From Brachybacterium sp. EE-P12 (GTDB lineage: Bacteria; Actinomycetota; Actinomycetes; Actinomycetales; Dermabacteraceae), in assembly GCF_003711805.1 (NCBI RefSeq), contig NZ_QXCP01000006.1, forward strand, positions 186,001 to 250,000: a DNA stretch of 64,000 bases. Direction: 5' to 3'. The notes under the pieces are model-generated. The model saw only the letters and a list, made by a program, of their open reading frames with translations, was not told the origin of the DNA and did not search any database. Of this stretch, positions 34,320 to 42,716 are shown in pieces; positions within the stretch are counted from its first letter, which is position 1, and the number at the start of each line of letters is the position of its first letter. The translations under genes were made by a program, and so were the position numbers.

Positions 34320-36031
34320 GCGGCGGCCTCCACGGCGGCGACGTCGTCGGCCGCCTCGACCAGACGGGAGCGGTGCGCGATCACGAGCACGGTGCGTCCC
34401 TGGCCGCGCAGCGTCGCGATCAGGTCGAGGACCACCTGCTCCGCGGCCCCGTCGAGATGGGCGGTGGGCTCGTCGAGCACGACGAGCGGGGCGGGGGAGA
34501 GCATCGCGCGGGCGAGGGCGAGGCGCTGCCGCTCTCCCAGGGAGATGCCGCGGCCGGCGCGGCCCAGATCCGCGTCCCAGCCGCGCTGGGCGATGACCGG
34601 ATCGAGGCCGACCGCGCTCGCGGCCGCCTCGATCTCCGCGTCGCTCGCGCCCGGCCGGGCGGAGGCGAGGACCTCGCGCAGCGTGCCGGGCGGCAGGACG
34701 GGGCGCTGGGGGAGGAGCGCGACCTGGTCCCACATGGTGCGGCGCTCGAGCTCGCGCACATCGACCGCGGCGCCGTCGGCGTCGATCACCTCGGCGCGGC
34801 CCGTGCCGGGCTCGAGCAGGCCCAGCAGCACCCAGGCGGCGGTGGTCTTGCCCGCGCCGGAGGGGCCGGTCAGGGCGGTGACCCGCCCGGGGCGCACTGC
34901 GAGGCTCGCCTCGTGCGGGGCGTGGCCGTCGCGGGAGGGGACGCTCACCCCGCGCAGGGCGAGGGTCGCGCCGCGCAGGTCCGGCGCGGGGCGGGTGCCG
35001 TCGGCCGGGGCCTGCTCGTCGAGCACCTCGAAGGCCGCGGAGACCGCGGCGAGGCCGTCGGTGGAGGCGTGGTACTGCGAGCCGACGTTGCGCAGGGGCT
35101 GGTACACCTCGGGAGCGAGCACGAGCACGGCGAGCGCCGGGGCGAGCTCCATCTCCCCGTACACCAGGCGCATGCCGATCGACACGGCGACCAGCGCGAC
35201 GCACAGGGTGGCCAGCAGCTCGAGCACCAGCGAGGAGAGGAACGCGAAGCGCAGCGAGCCCATCGCGGAGGCGCGGTGGCGGTCGCCGAGGGCCGCCACG
35301 ACCTTCTCGGGGCCCTTCTCGCGCCCCAGCGCGCGCAGCGTCGGGAGCCCGTCGACGAGGTCGATCAGCTGGGACCACAGGGCGCGCATGTCGGCCAGGA
35401 GCTTCTCCGAGCGGCCGACGGTCATCTTCCCGACCAGGATCATGAACAGCGGGATCAGCGGCAGGGTGAGCGTGGCGATCACGGCGCTGAGCGGGTCCAG
35501 CAGACCGATCGTGAGCAGGCACAGCGGGGTGACGGTGGCCGAGAGCATCAGCTGCGGCACATAGCCCACGAGATAGGGGCGGAGCTTCTCCAGCCCCGTG
35601 GTGGCCAGCGTCGTGAGATCCGCGCCGCGCCCCGCACCGGCGCGCGGGCCGAGCCGGGCGGCATGCCCGAGCACCCGGGCGCGCAGATCGCTGATCGCAG
35701 CGGTCGCGGCGCGGTGCGCGGTCGCCTCCTCGACGAGCACCGCCGCCGCGCGCACCGCGAGCGCCGCGACGAGCAGGCCGAGCCTCCCCGGGGTGTCCTG
35801 GGGGACGTCTCGCTCGACCAGCAGCCGCGCGCCGAGGTCCGCGATCACGAGCGCAGTGACGATCACGCACCCGGCCTGCACGAGGCCGAGCACCACGGTC
35901 CGTGCCACATGGGCGCGGGCGGCGCGCACCTCCCGCACCAGGCGCGGGTCCAGGGGCGCCCTGCTGGTGCGGGGCGGGGCGCTCCCGTCGCCTGCCGTCG
36001 TCGTCGGCCTCGCCGCGGTGGAGGTGGTCAT
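34316..36031 (-). CDS. cydD: heterodimeric ABC transporter subunit CydD
   Basis: The 571-residue half-transporter has an N-terminal membrane domain with the Cyd-type TGLEKLRPYLVGYVPQL stretch, then an ATPase domain with GPSGAGKTT and PLVVLDEPTAHLD. Its ABC signature reads ISLGERQRLALA, a variant of the canonical LSGGQ, which may make the composite ATP site asymmetric. It starts 13 nt after cydB and overlaps cydC by 4 nt. Confidence 0.93.
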   Translation of the reverse strand: MTTSTAARPTTTAGDGSAPPRTSRAPLDPRLVREVRAARAHVARTVVLGLVQAGCVIVTALVIADLGARLLVERDVPQDTPGRLGLLVAALAVRAAAVLVEEATAHRAATAAISDLRARVLGHAARLGPRAGAGRGADLTTLATTGLEKLRPYLVGYVPQLMLSATVTPLCLLTIGLLDPLSAVIATLTLPLIPLFMILVGKMTVGRSEKLLADMRALWSQLIDLVDGLPTLRALGREKGPEKVVAALGDRHRASAMGSLRFAFLSSLVLELLATLCVALVAVSIGMRLVYGEMELAPALAVLVLAPEVYQPLRNVGSQYHASTDGLAAVSAAFEVLDEQAPADGTRPAPDLRGATLALRGVSVPSRDGHAPHEASLAVRPGRVTALTGPSGAGKTTAAWVLLGLLEPGTGRAEVIDADGAAVDVRELERRTMWDQVALLPQRPVLPPGTLREVLASARPGASDAEIEAAASAVGLDPVIAQRGWDADLGRAGRGISLGERQRLALARAMLSPAPLVVLDEPTAHLDGAAEQVVLDLIATLRGQGRTVLVIAHRSRLVEAADDVAAVEAAA

Positions 36032-36044
36032 CGAGATCGGCCCG

Positions 36045-37127
36045 TCAGCCCTGCTCGAAGGCGTCCCGGTAGCTCTGCTTCGCCTTCTCGACCAGGCCCG
36101 CGCCGGGGGCGGGGGAGTCCTCGTCGGTGATGCGGTGGCGGAAGACCCGGTAGGTCCAGATCGTGTACGCGATGACGATCGGCATCAGGATCGCGAGCGC
36201 GACGAGCATGACCGTCAGGGTGTGCTCGGTCGAGGAGGCGTTCGCGACGGTCAGCGAGTTCGCCGGATCGTTCGAGGCCGGCATGACGTACGGGAACAGG
36301 CCCCCGAACAGGGATATCGTCGCCGCCGTGATCGCGGTGGTCGTCGCGATGAAGGCGAGGCCCTCGCGCCGCGCGCGGCCCAGCGGCACCACGGCCACGA
36401 GTGCGACGGCGGCGATCGCGACGGGGATCAGGGTCAGCCACGAGTTCGAGTGCGCGAGCTGGAACCACAGCAGATAGGCGGCGCCGGCCACGATCGTCGG
36501 CCACACGAGCACTCCCGCGAGGCGGTGCGAGGCCTCCCGCAGCGGGCCGTCGACCTTCAGGGTCAGGTACAGCGTGCCGTGCAGCCAGAACAGCAGCACG
36601 AACACCAGCCCGCCCAGCAGCGCGAAGGGGTTCAGCAGCCCCAGCAGGGAGGTGGTCACCCAGTGGTGCTCGTCGATCGCCACGCCCGCGACGATGTTCG
36701 AGAAGGCCACTCCCCACAGCAGGGCTGGGGCGAAGCCGCCGATCACGTGCACCACGTCCCAGGAGGTGCGCCACCGGTCGGAGTCGTGCTTCTCCCGCCA
36801 CTTGAAGGCGCACACCCGCACGATGAGCACCAGCAGCAGGAGCAGCAGCGCGAGGTAGAAGCCGGAGAACAGGGTCGCGTACCACTCGGGGAAGGCCGCG
36901 AACAGCAGCGCGCCGCCGGTGATCACCCAGACCTCGTTGCCGTCCCAGACGGGGCCGATGGTCTTCAGCACCGTGCCGCGGGCGCCGACGCCGCGGCGCC
37001 AGAACGCGGCCACGTTCATCTGCACGCCGAAGTCGAAGCCCTCGAGCACGAAGTAGCCCAGGAAGAAGAAGGCGATCAGCGCGAACCAGAGGGTCTGCAG
37101 GACGGTGGGGTCCAGCATGGTGTCCAT
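36045..37127 (-). CDS. cydB: cytochrome bd ubiquinol/menaquinol oxidase subunit II
   Basis: The 360-residue membrane protein has eight or nine helices and the CydB opening LQTLWFALIAFFFLGYFVLEGFDFGV, then GPVWDGNEVWVI. It is the structural partner of CydA. Two in-frame ATG codons (37127 and 37118) lie close together; GAAGGGA favours the first. It starts 17 nt after cydA. Confidence 0.95.
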   Translation of the reverse strand: MDTMLDPTVLQTLWFALIAFFFLGYFVLEGFDFGVQMNVAAFWRRGVGARGTVLKTIGPVWDGNEVWVITGGALLFAAFPEWYATLFSGFYLALLLLLLVLIVRVCAFKWREKHDSDRWRTSWDVVHVIGGFAPALLWGVAFSNIVAGVAIDEHHWVTTSLLGLLNPFALLGGLVFVLLFWLHGTLYLTLKVDGPLREASHRLAGVLVWPTIVAGAAYLLWFQLAHSNSWLTLIPVAIAAVALVAVVPLGRARREGLAFIATTTAITAATISLFGGLFPYVMPASNDPANSLTVANASSTEHTLTVMLVALAILMPIVIAYTIWTYRVFRHRITDEDSPAPGAGLVEKAKQSYRDAFEQG

Positions 37128-37144
37128 GAGCAGGTGGTCCCTTC

Positions 37145-38701
37145 TCAGTAGTCGAAGGAGAGGGTGGGCGTGTCGAGCTCGTCCGTGTCCGGGTCGCGCT
37201 GCGGCAGGGGAGCGCCCTTCAGCGCGGCCTTCTGCATCATCCGGAACCAGATCACGGCCAGCACGCCGTAGACGAGCGTGAAGGCGACCAGCGAGGTGAT
37301 CACCATCGCCGAGGGGTGGTTCGAGACGCCCTGGAGGGTCATGAGCCGCACCGTCGGGTCGTCGGGATTGGGGTGGACCACCCAGGGCTGACGCCCGATC
37401 TCGGTGAAGACCCACCCGGCGGAGTTCGCGAGGAACGGCATGGGGATCGCGAGCACGGCGAACCACTGGAACGCCTTCGAGCCCGTCGTGCGGGCGTGCT
37501 CGCCCTTGCCGCGGGTGACCCACAGCGCCCAGAAGGCGAGGATCCCGCTGAAGGCGGCCAGGCCCATCATCAGGCGGAAGGACCAGTAGGTCACGAAGAG
37601 GTTCGGGCGGTAGTCCACGGCGACCTCCTCGCCGTGGATGTTCACCGCGGTCTCCCCGAACTGCTCCTTGTACTGGGCGTTGAGGTCGTCGACCCCCTGC
37701 AGGGTCGCATCGAGGGTGTGAGTGGCGAGGAAGGAGGTCACGTAGGGGACCTCGATGAGGTGGGTGACGCCGTCGCAGTCGGTCGCGAAGGCGTCGGGGC
37801 CGCCGACGGAGAGGATCGAGAAGGAGGCCCCGGTCTCGGTCTCGCACAGCGCCTCGGCCGACGCCATCTTCATCGGCTGCTGCCGGAACATGATCTGGGC
37901 CTGGAAGTCGCCGGAGACGACGAGCACGATCGCCGAGACGAACATCGCGATCACGCCGAAGCGCACGACGGGACGGTAGAGATCCCGCGCGGCGCGGTGC
38001 TGCTCCTCGCCCTCGGGGGTCTCCAGCCCCGCCTCGCGGGCCGCCCGGTGGTGCTTCACCATGTGCCAGGAGGCGACGCCGGTGAGGAACGCGCCGGCCA
38101 CCAGCCAGGCTCCGGAGATGACGTGCGGGAAGGCCGCGAGGGTGGTGACGTTCGTGAGGACGGCGAAGATCGATCCCTGGGACGGGTCGAGCTCGGCGCG
38201 CCCGGTCTCCGGGTTCAGCATCGCTCCGACCGGGTGCTGCATGAACGAGTTCGCGGCGATGATGAAGTACGCCGAGGCCATCGTGCCGATCGCGACCGCC
38301 CAGATCGTCAGCAGATGGATCTTCTCCGGCATCTTCCCCCAGCCGAAGATCCACAGCCCCAGGAACACGGACTCGAGGAAGAAGGCGGCGAGGCCTTCGA
38401 GGGCCAGGGGCGCGCCGAAGACGTCTCCCACGAAGCGCGAGTACTCCGACCAGTTCATCCCGAACTGGAACTCCTGGACGATGCCGGTGGCGATGCCGAT
38501 GCCGAAGTTCACGATGAGCATCGAGCCGAAGAACTTCGTCATGCGGGTCCAGGCGTCCTTGCGCTGCACGTCCTTCGCGAAGACGGCGCGGGTGTGCATG
38601 ATCGCGACCAGGAGCGAGAGCCCGATGGTCAGCGGCACGAAGATGAAGTGGTACACGGTGGTGATGCCGAACTGCCACCGTGCCAGGTCGAGGGCTTCCA
38701 T
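37145..38701 (-). CDS. cydA: cytochrome bd oxidase subunit I
   Basis: The 518-residue subunit carries haem b558, b595 and d. The N-terminal LDLARWQFGITTVYHFIFVPLTIG includes the haem-ligand His near 19; E in ALEGLAAFFLES, GRQPW in TEIGRQPWVVHP and a short Q-loop are present, typical of the CydA-short type. It oxidises quinol with high oxygen affinity and heads the cydABDC-kinase operon. GGGAGGA precedes the ATG. Confidence 0.96.
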   Translation of the reverse strand: MEALDLARWQFGITTVYHFIFVPLTIGLSLLVAIMHTRAVFAKDVQRKDAWTRMTKFFGSMLIVNFGIGIATGIVQEFQFGMNWSEYSRFVGDVFGAPLALEGLAAFFLESVFLGLWIFGWGKMPEKIHLLTIWAVAIGTMASAYFIIAANSFMQHPVGAMLNPETGRAELDPSQGSIFAVLTNVTTLAAFPHVISGAWLVAGAFLTGVASWHMVKHHRAAREAGLETPEGEEQHRAARDLYRPVVRFGVIAMFVSAIVLVVSGDFQAQIMFRQQPMKMASAEALCETETGASFSILSVGGPDAFATDCDGVTHLIEVPYVTSFLATHTLDATLQGVDDLNAQYKEQFGETAVNIHGEEVAVDYRPNLFVTYWSFRLMMGLAAFSGILAFWALWVTRGKGEHARTTGSKAFQWFAVLAIPMPFLANSAGWVFTEIGRQPWVVHPNPDDPTVRLMTLQGVSNHPSAMVITSLVAFTLVYGVLAVIWFRMMQKAALKGAPLPQRDPDTDELDTPTLSFDY

Positions 38702-39052
38702 GGATCCTCCCGGGAGAACGACACGCTGTCATGAAACCTAGGGGGCCGCGCGCACCTCCCCCGAGGACCATCGTCCCCCCGATCCACGGGATCTGTCCTC
38801 CCCGGTCCGGTGTGCGCGCTGTGCCATACTGGCCGAGGCGCTCTCCTGCTCCGTACCGGGCGGGGGAACCTCCCGGCGTCGTGACGTCGAGCACCGGCCA
38901 CGCGGACTCACCGCGACCGCAGTGCTCCCCGCGATCGGCATCGCAGCGCTCCGAGCGGAGCTGCGCGACGGCGAGGGCCAGAGACTTCCGTCCCCAGGGA
39001 CGATGACCAGACGGGGCCAGGGTGCGCTGGCCCTCCAGAAGGAGACGGCCGC
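38702..39052. promoter_or_regulatory. divergent cydA / rne promoter region
   Basis: This 351-bp gap holds the promoters for two divergent operons. For cydA, TAGGTT (minus strand, 38740-38735) is a possible -10 box 34 bp before the start. For rne, TGTGCCATACT near 38820-38830 could be an extended -10 region, leaving a leader of over 200 nt. I see no clear palindrome for a regulator and no small gene. Confidence 0.35.
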
Positions 39053-41773
39053 ATGGCTGACAGCACCCAGAACCCCGAGAACGACGCGTCGACCGAGTCG
39101 AGCGAGGGGGCCCCGCCCGCCCCCGCCGGACGCCGACGCCGGGCGGCAGGAGCCCCGGCCGGTGCCCCCGCCGTGACCCCGGAGCCCGTCGCGGCGCCGG
39201 AGGAGACCGCGCCCCGCACCGTCGTCGCCCCGCAGTCCGAGCAGCCCGCCGAGCCCGCGCCCGCAGCGCCCACCCGTCGCCGTCGCCGTGCCGGGGCGCC
39301 CGCGGGCGCGCCGACGTTCCAGGCGCCCGTCGTCGAGGAGCCTGCTGCCGAGGAGACGGAGCCCGAGGCGAATCCCGTCGTCGACGACCTGCGCGCCCTC
39401 GCCTCGGCGCGCGGCGCCGACGAGGGGACGGCGAGCGACGAGGACGAGGACCGCGCGCGCCGCCGCGAGCAGGTCCAGCTCGACTTCGCCTCCCTGCTCT
39501 TCCAGGCCCCGACGCCGCAGCCCCGCACGACGGTCGCCCCCCAGGACCAGGACCGGAGCGACGAGGAGTCCGACGCCGACTCCGACACGGCCTCCGAGGC
39601 CGATCCGTCCGAGGACGAGGCCGCCGCACCCTCGCGCCGCAGCCGCAGCCGGTCCCGCCGCTCCTCCCAGCACGAGGAGGACCGCCACCAGGACGACGAC
39701 GGCTCCGGGGACGCGGAGGACACCGGCTCCGAGGACGGCTCCGACGACGACACCGGCTCCGACTCCGACTCCGAGGAGCGCTCCTCGGGCTCCTCGCGCC
39801 GGCGCCGCCGCCGCGGAGGGCGTGGCCGTCGCGGCCGCGGTCGCGGGGACGAGGAGGCGAACGGCGCAGAGAGCGCCTCGGACGAGGGCTCCTCCGACCA
39901 GGAGGACGCCTCCGCCCAGGACGACGACTCCCAGAGCGAGGAGGACGGCTCCGGCTCCTCCTCGAACGGCTCGAGCTCGAGCTCGCGCCGTCGGCGTCGC
40001 CGTCGCCGCTCCGGCAGCAGCTCGGACGACGGCTCCTCGCCGGACGATCCGCCGAACACGGTCGTCAAGGTGCGCGAGGCGCGGGACGAGGTGAAGGCCG
40101 TCAAGGGCTCCACCCGGCTCGAGGCCAAGCGCCAGCGCCGTCGGGAGGGCCGTGACGCCGGTCGTCGCCGCAACGTGATCACCGAGGCCGAGTTCCTCGC
40201 CCGTCGCGAGTCCGTCAAGCGCTCCATGGTGGTGCGCGAGCGCTCCGGCAGCACCCAGATCGCCGTGCTCGAGGACGACGTGCTCGTCGAGCACTACGTC
40301 GCACAGAAGTCGCAGACCTCGATGGTCGGCAACGTGTACGTCGGCAAGGTCCAGAACGTGCTGCCCTCGATGGAGGCGGCGTTCGTCGACATCGGGAAGG
40401 GCCGCAACGCCGTGCTCTACGCCGGCGAGGTCAACTGGGACGCGGTGGGCCTGGAGGGCCAGCCGCGCCGTATCGAGCTCGCGCTGAAGAGCGGCGACCC
40501 CGTGCTCGTCCAGGTCACCAAGGACCCGATCGGCCACAAGGGCGCCCGTCTGACCAGCCAGATCTCCCTGCCCGGCCGCTACGTGGTGTTCGTGCCGGGC
40601 GGGTCGATGACCGGCATCTCCCGCAAGCTGCCCGAGACCGAGCGCAGCCGGCTGAAGAAGATCATGCGCCAGATCATCCCCGAGGACGCGGGCGTCATCG
40701 TGCGCACCGCCGCCGAGGGCGCGAGCGAGCAGGAGCTCACCCGCGACGTCGAGCGCCTGCGTGCACAGTGGGAGAAGATCCAGAAGTCCCAGAAGTCGCG
40801 CTCGGCGCCGGTCGCCCTCTCGCAGGAGCCGGACATCGCCATCAAGGTCGTGCGCGACGTCTTCAACGAGGACTTCACCTCCCTGATCGTCGAGGGCGAG
40901 AAGGTCCACCGGGACGTCCACCAGTACGTCTCCGAGGTGGCCCCGGACCTGCTCGAGCGCGTGACCGCGCACGTCCCGACCACGCCCGGCAAGGACGTCT
41001 TCGCCAAGCACCGCATCGACGAGCAGCTCCTGAAGGCGATGGACCGCAAGGTCTACCTGCCCTCCGGCGGCTCGCTGGTCATCGACCGCACCGAGGCGAT
41101 GACCGTCGTCGACGTGAACACCGGCAAGTTCACCGGCTCCGGCGGCTCGCTCGAGGAGACCGTCACCAAGAACAACCTCGAGGCGGCCGAGGAGATCGTG
41201 CGCCAGCTGCGCCTGCGCGACATCGGCGGCATCATCGTCATCGACTTCATCGACATGGTCCTCGAGGCGAACCGGGACCTCGTCCTGCGCCGCCTCGTGG
41301 AGTGCCTGGGACGGGACCGCACCAAGCACCAGGTCGCCGAGGTCACCTCCCTCGGGCTCGTCCAGATGACCCGCAAGCGCGTGGGGCAGGGCCTGGTCGA
41401 GACCTTCTCCACCACCTGCGAGCACTGCCACGGACGCGGCATGACCATCGACATGGACGCCGACGGCGGCCACACCCACCCCCAGGGCGGCGGCAGCGGC
41501 GAGGACGGCTCGAAGGGCTCCTCGCGCCGGCGTGGCCGACGCGGCCGCGGCGGGGCGAAGGACGAGGAGGAGCAGGGCGCCGAGGGCGCCGCCGAGGACA
41601 GCGGCGACGTCCATCGCCTCGCCGAGGACGAGGACAGCCGCGCGCTGGCCCGCGCGACGATCGCCTCGATCGCGGCGGCCTCCGGCAGCCAGGGCCAGCC
41701 CGAGGTGGTCGTCGACGGCGAGGCCGTCGAGGTCGCGGAGACCCCGGAGGACGCCGCCCCGTCCGAGGGGTGA
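39053..41773 (+). CDS. rne: ribonuclease E/G
   Basis: The 906-residue protein has a low-complexity N-terminal extension of about 340 residues with alternating Arg-rich and Ser/Asp/Glu-rich blocks, then the catalytic core: S1 domain (MVGNVYVGKVQNVLPSMEAAFVDIG), the 5'-sensor/DNase I-like part with TVVDVNTGKFTGSGGS and GGIIVIDFIDM, and the Zn-link CEHCHGRG. A short Arg/Gly C-terminal tail follows. It cleaves single-stranded mRNA and rRNA precursors. AAGGAGA precedes the ATG. In actinobacteria rne normally precedes rplU-rpmA, as here. Confidence 0.95.
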   Translation: MADSTQNPENDASTESSEGAPPAPAGRRRRAAGAPAGAPAVTPEPVAAPEETAPRTVVAPQSEQPAEPAPAAPTRRRRRAGAPAGAPTFQAPVVEEPAAEETEPEANPVVDDLRALASARGADEGTASDEDEDRARRREQVQLDFASLLFQAPTPQPRTTVAPQDQDRSDEESDADSDTASEADPSEDEAAAPSRRSRSRSRRSSQHEEDRHQDDDGSGDAEDTGSEDGSDDDTGSDSDSEERSSGSSRRRRRRGGRGRRGRGRGDEEANGAESASDEGSSDQEDASAQDDDSQSEEDGSGSSSNGSSSSSRRRRRRRRSGSSSDDGSSPDDPPNTVVKVREARDEVKAVKGSTRLEAKRQRRREGRDAGRRRNVITEAEFLARRESVKRSMVVRERSGSTQIAVLEDDVLVEHYVAQKSQTSMVGNVYVGKVQNVLPSMEAAFVDIGKGRNAVLYAGEVNWDAVGLEGQPRRIELALKSGDPVLVQVTKDPIGHKGARLTSQISLPGRYVVFVPGGSMTGISRKLPETERSRLKKIMRQIIPEDAGVIVRTAAEGASEQELTRDVERLRAQWEKIQKSQKSRSAPVALSQEPDIAIKVVRDVFNEDFTSLIVEGEKVHRDVHQYVSEVAPDLLERVTAHVPTTPGKDVFAKHRIDEQLLKAMDRKVYLPSGGSLVIDRTEAMTVVDVNTGKFTGSGGSLEETVTKNNLEAAEEIVRQLRLRDIGGIIVIDFIDMVLEANRDLVLRRLVECLGRDRTKHQVAEVTSLGLVQMTRKRVGQGLVETFSTTCEHCHGRGMTIDMDADGGHTHPQGGGSGEDGSKGSSRRRGRRGRGGAKDEEEQGAEGAAEDSGDVHRLAEDEDSRALARATIASIAAASGSQGQPEVVVDGEAVEVAETPEDAAPSEG

Positions 41774-41825
41774 CGTGTTCCACAGGGTGTGACCGCGTTC
41801 TCGCAGGTCGCGGCGTGTCCGATGG

Positions 41826-41854
41826 TTGACCGGCCGTTCGCGGGATCGTAAGCT
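41826..41854 (+). promoter_or_regulatory. sigma-70-type promoter of rplU-rpmA
   Basis: TTGACC (41826-41831) and TAAGCT (41849-41854) are separated by 17 nt, the best promoter match in the window. Transcription should start near 41861, leaving a leader of about 160 nt before rplU that contains a 7-bp hairpin at 41917-41933 (CCCGGCC/GGCCGGG). Confidence 0.75.
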
Positions 41855-42021
41855 GTCCCGTGGCGCAAACGCGTCGCAGTCGTGGCCCGGTGGACATCGC
41901 GCGACCGCATCTCCCGCCCGGCCCTCGGCCGGGACCGGTTGACGGTCGCAGGTCCGCGGTGGACACCCGGCAGGGCGCACGGCTCGAAGAGCAGATCCGA
42001 TTCACAAGATGGAGCAGTGAC

Positions 42022-42330
42022 GTGGTGTACGCAATCGTCCGCGCAGGCGGTCGTCAGGAGAAGGTGTCGGTCGGTGACACCATCGTGATCAACCGCGTGG
42101 CAGGCGAGGCGGGCGACAGCATCGATCTCGCTCCCGTGCTGCTGGTCGACGGTGACAAGGTCACCTCGGCCCAGGCCGAGCTCGCGAAGGTCAAGGTCAC
42201 CGCCGAGAAGGTCGAGGACCTCCGCGGCGAGAAGATCCGCATCCTCCGCTACAAGAACAAGACCGGTTACAAGAAGCGCCAGGGCCACCGCCAGGAGCTC
42301 ACCCGGCTGAAGATCACGGGCATCGCCTGA
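42022..42330 (+). CDS. rplU: 50S ribosomal protein L21
   Basis: The 102-residue protein starts with the canonical [19 protein letters not shown], encoded by GTG at 42022 with GGAG 7 nt upstream; [14 protein letters not shown] is the rRNA-binding C-terminal segment. The frame continues open back to a GTG at 41860, which I treat as non-coding. rpmA follows after 34 bp. Confidence 0.96.
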   Translation: MVYAIVRAGGRQEKVSVGDTIVINRVAGEAGDSIDLAPVLLVDGDKVTSAQAELAKVKVTAEKVEDLRGEKIRILRYKNKTGYKKRQGHRQELTRLKITGIA

Positions 42331-42364
42331 GCGATCCCTCGACCAGACAAAGGATTGATCCCAG

Positions 42365-42619
42365 ATGGCATCAAAGAAGGGCGTCAGCTCCTCCAAGAAC
42401 GGCCGTGACTCGAACGCCCAGCGCCTCGGCGTGAAGCGCTTCGGCGGCCAGGTCGTCGGCGCCGGCGAGATCCTCGTGCGTCAGCGCGGCACCAAGATCC
42501 ACCCCGGCGACGGCGTGGGCCGCGGCAACGACGACACGCTGTTCGCGCTCACCGCGGGCACCGTCGAGTTCGGCCGCAAGCGCGACCGTCGCGTGGTCAG
42601 CGTCGTCGAGACCGTCTGA
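42365..42619 (+). CDS. rpmA: 50S ribosomal protein L27
   Basis: The 84-residue protein has [21 protein letters not shown] at the start and the [22 protein letters not shown] core. The N-terminal tail reaches the peptidyl-transferase centre; there is no cleavable extension as in Firmicutes. It is followed by two hairpins that end the rplU-rpmA transcript. Confidence 0.97.
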   Translation: MASKKGVSSSKNGRDSNAQRLGVKRFGGQVVGAGEILVRQRGTKIHPGDGVGRGNDDTLFALTAGTVEFGRKRDRRVVSVVETV

Positions 42620-42625
42620 CACGCC

Positions 42626-42687
42626 GCCCCGGAGCTCCGGGGCACCCAGCGTCCTTCGAGGGGCGGAGCCGATCGCTCCGCCCCTCG
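42626..42687 (+). terminator. double hairpin terminator after rpmA
   Basis: A self-complementary GCCCCGGAGCTCCGGGGC (42626-42643) is followed by a perfect 13-bp stem, CGAGGGGCGGAGC (42657-42669) with GCTCCGCCCCTCG (42675-42687), loop CGATC. No T-run follows. It separates the ribosomal genes from obgE. Confidence 0.65.
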
Positions 42688-42716
42688 TCGCTTATCACCA
42701 CCATCGGAGAGCACCC

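Noticed and set aside
38738-41980. A 1080-codon open frame on the minus strand opposite rne
   Set aside because: Composition is the complement of RNase E coding sequence; there is no recognisable domain or ribosome binding site. It is an artefact of codon bias.
41860-42021. In-frame 54-codon extension of L21 from GTG 41860
   Set aside because: L21 starts with [10 protein letters not shown] at GTG 42022, which has a proper GGAG. The extension is reported only as a point to check.
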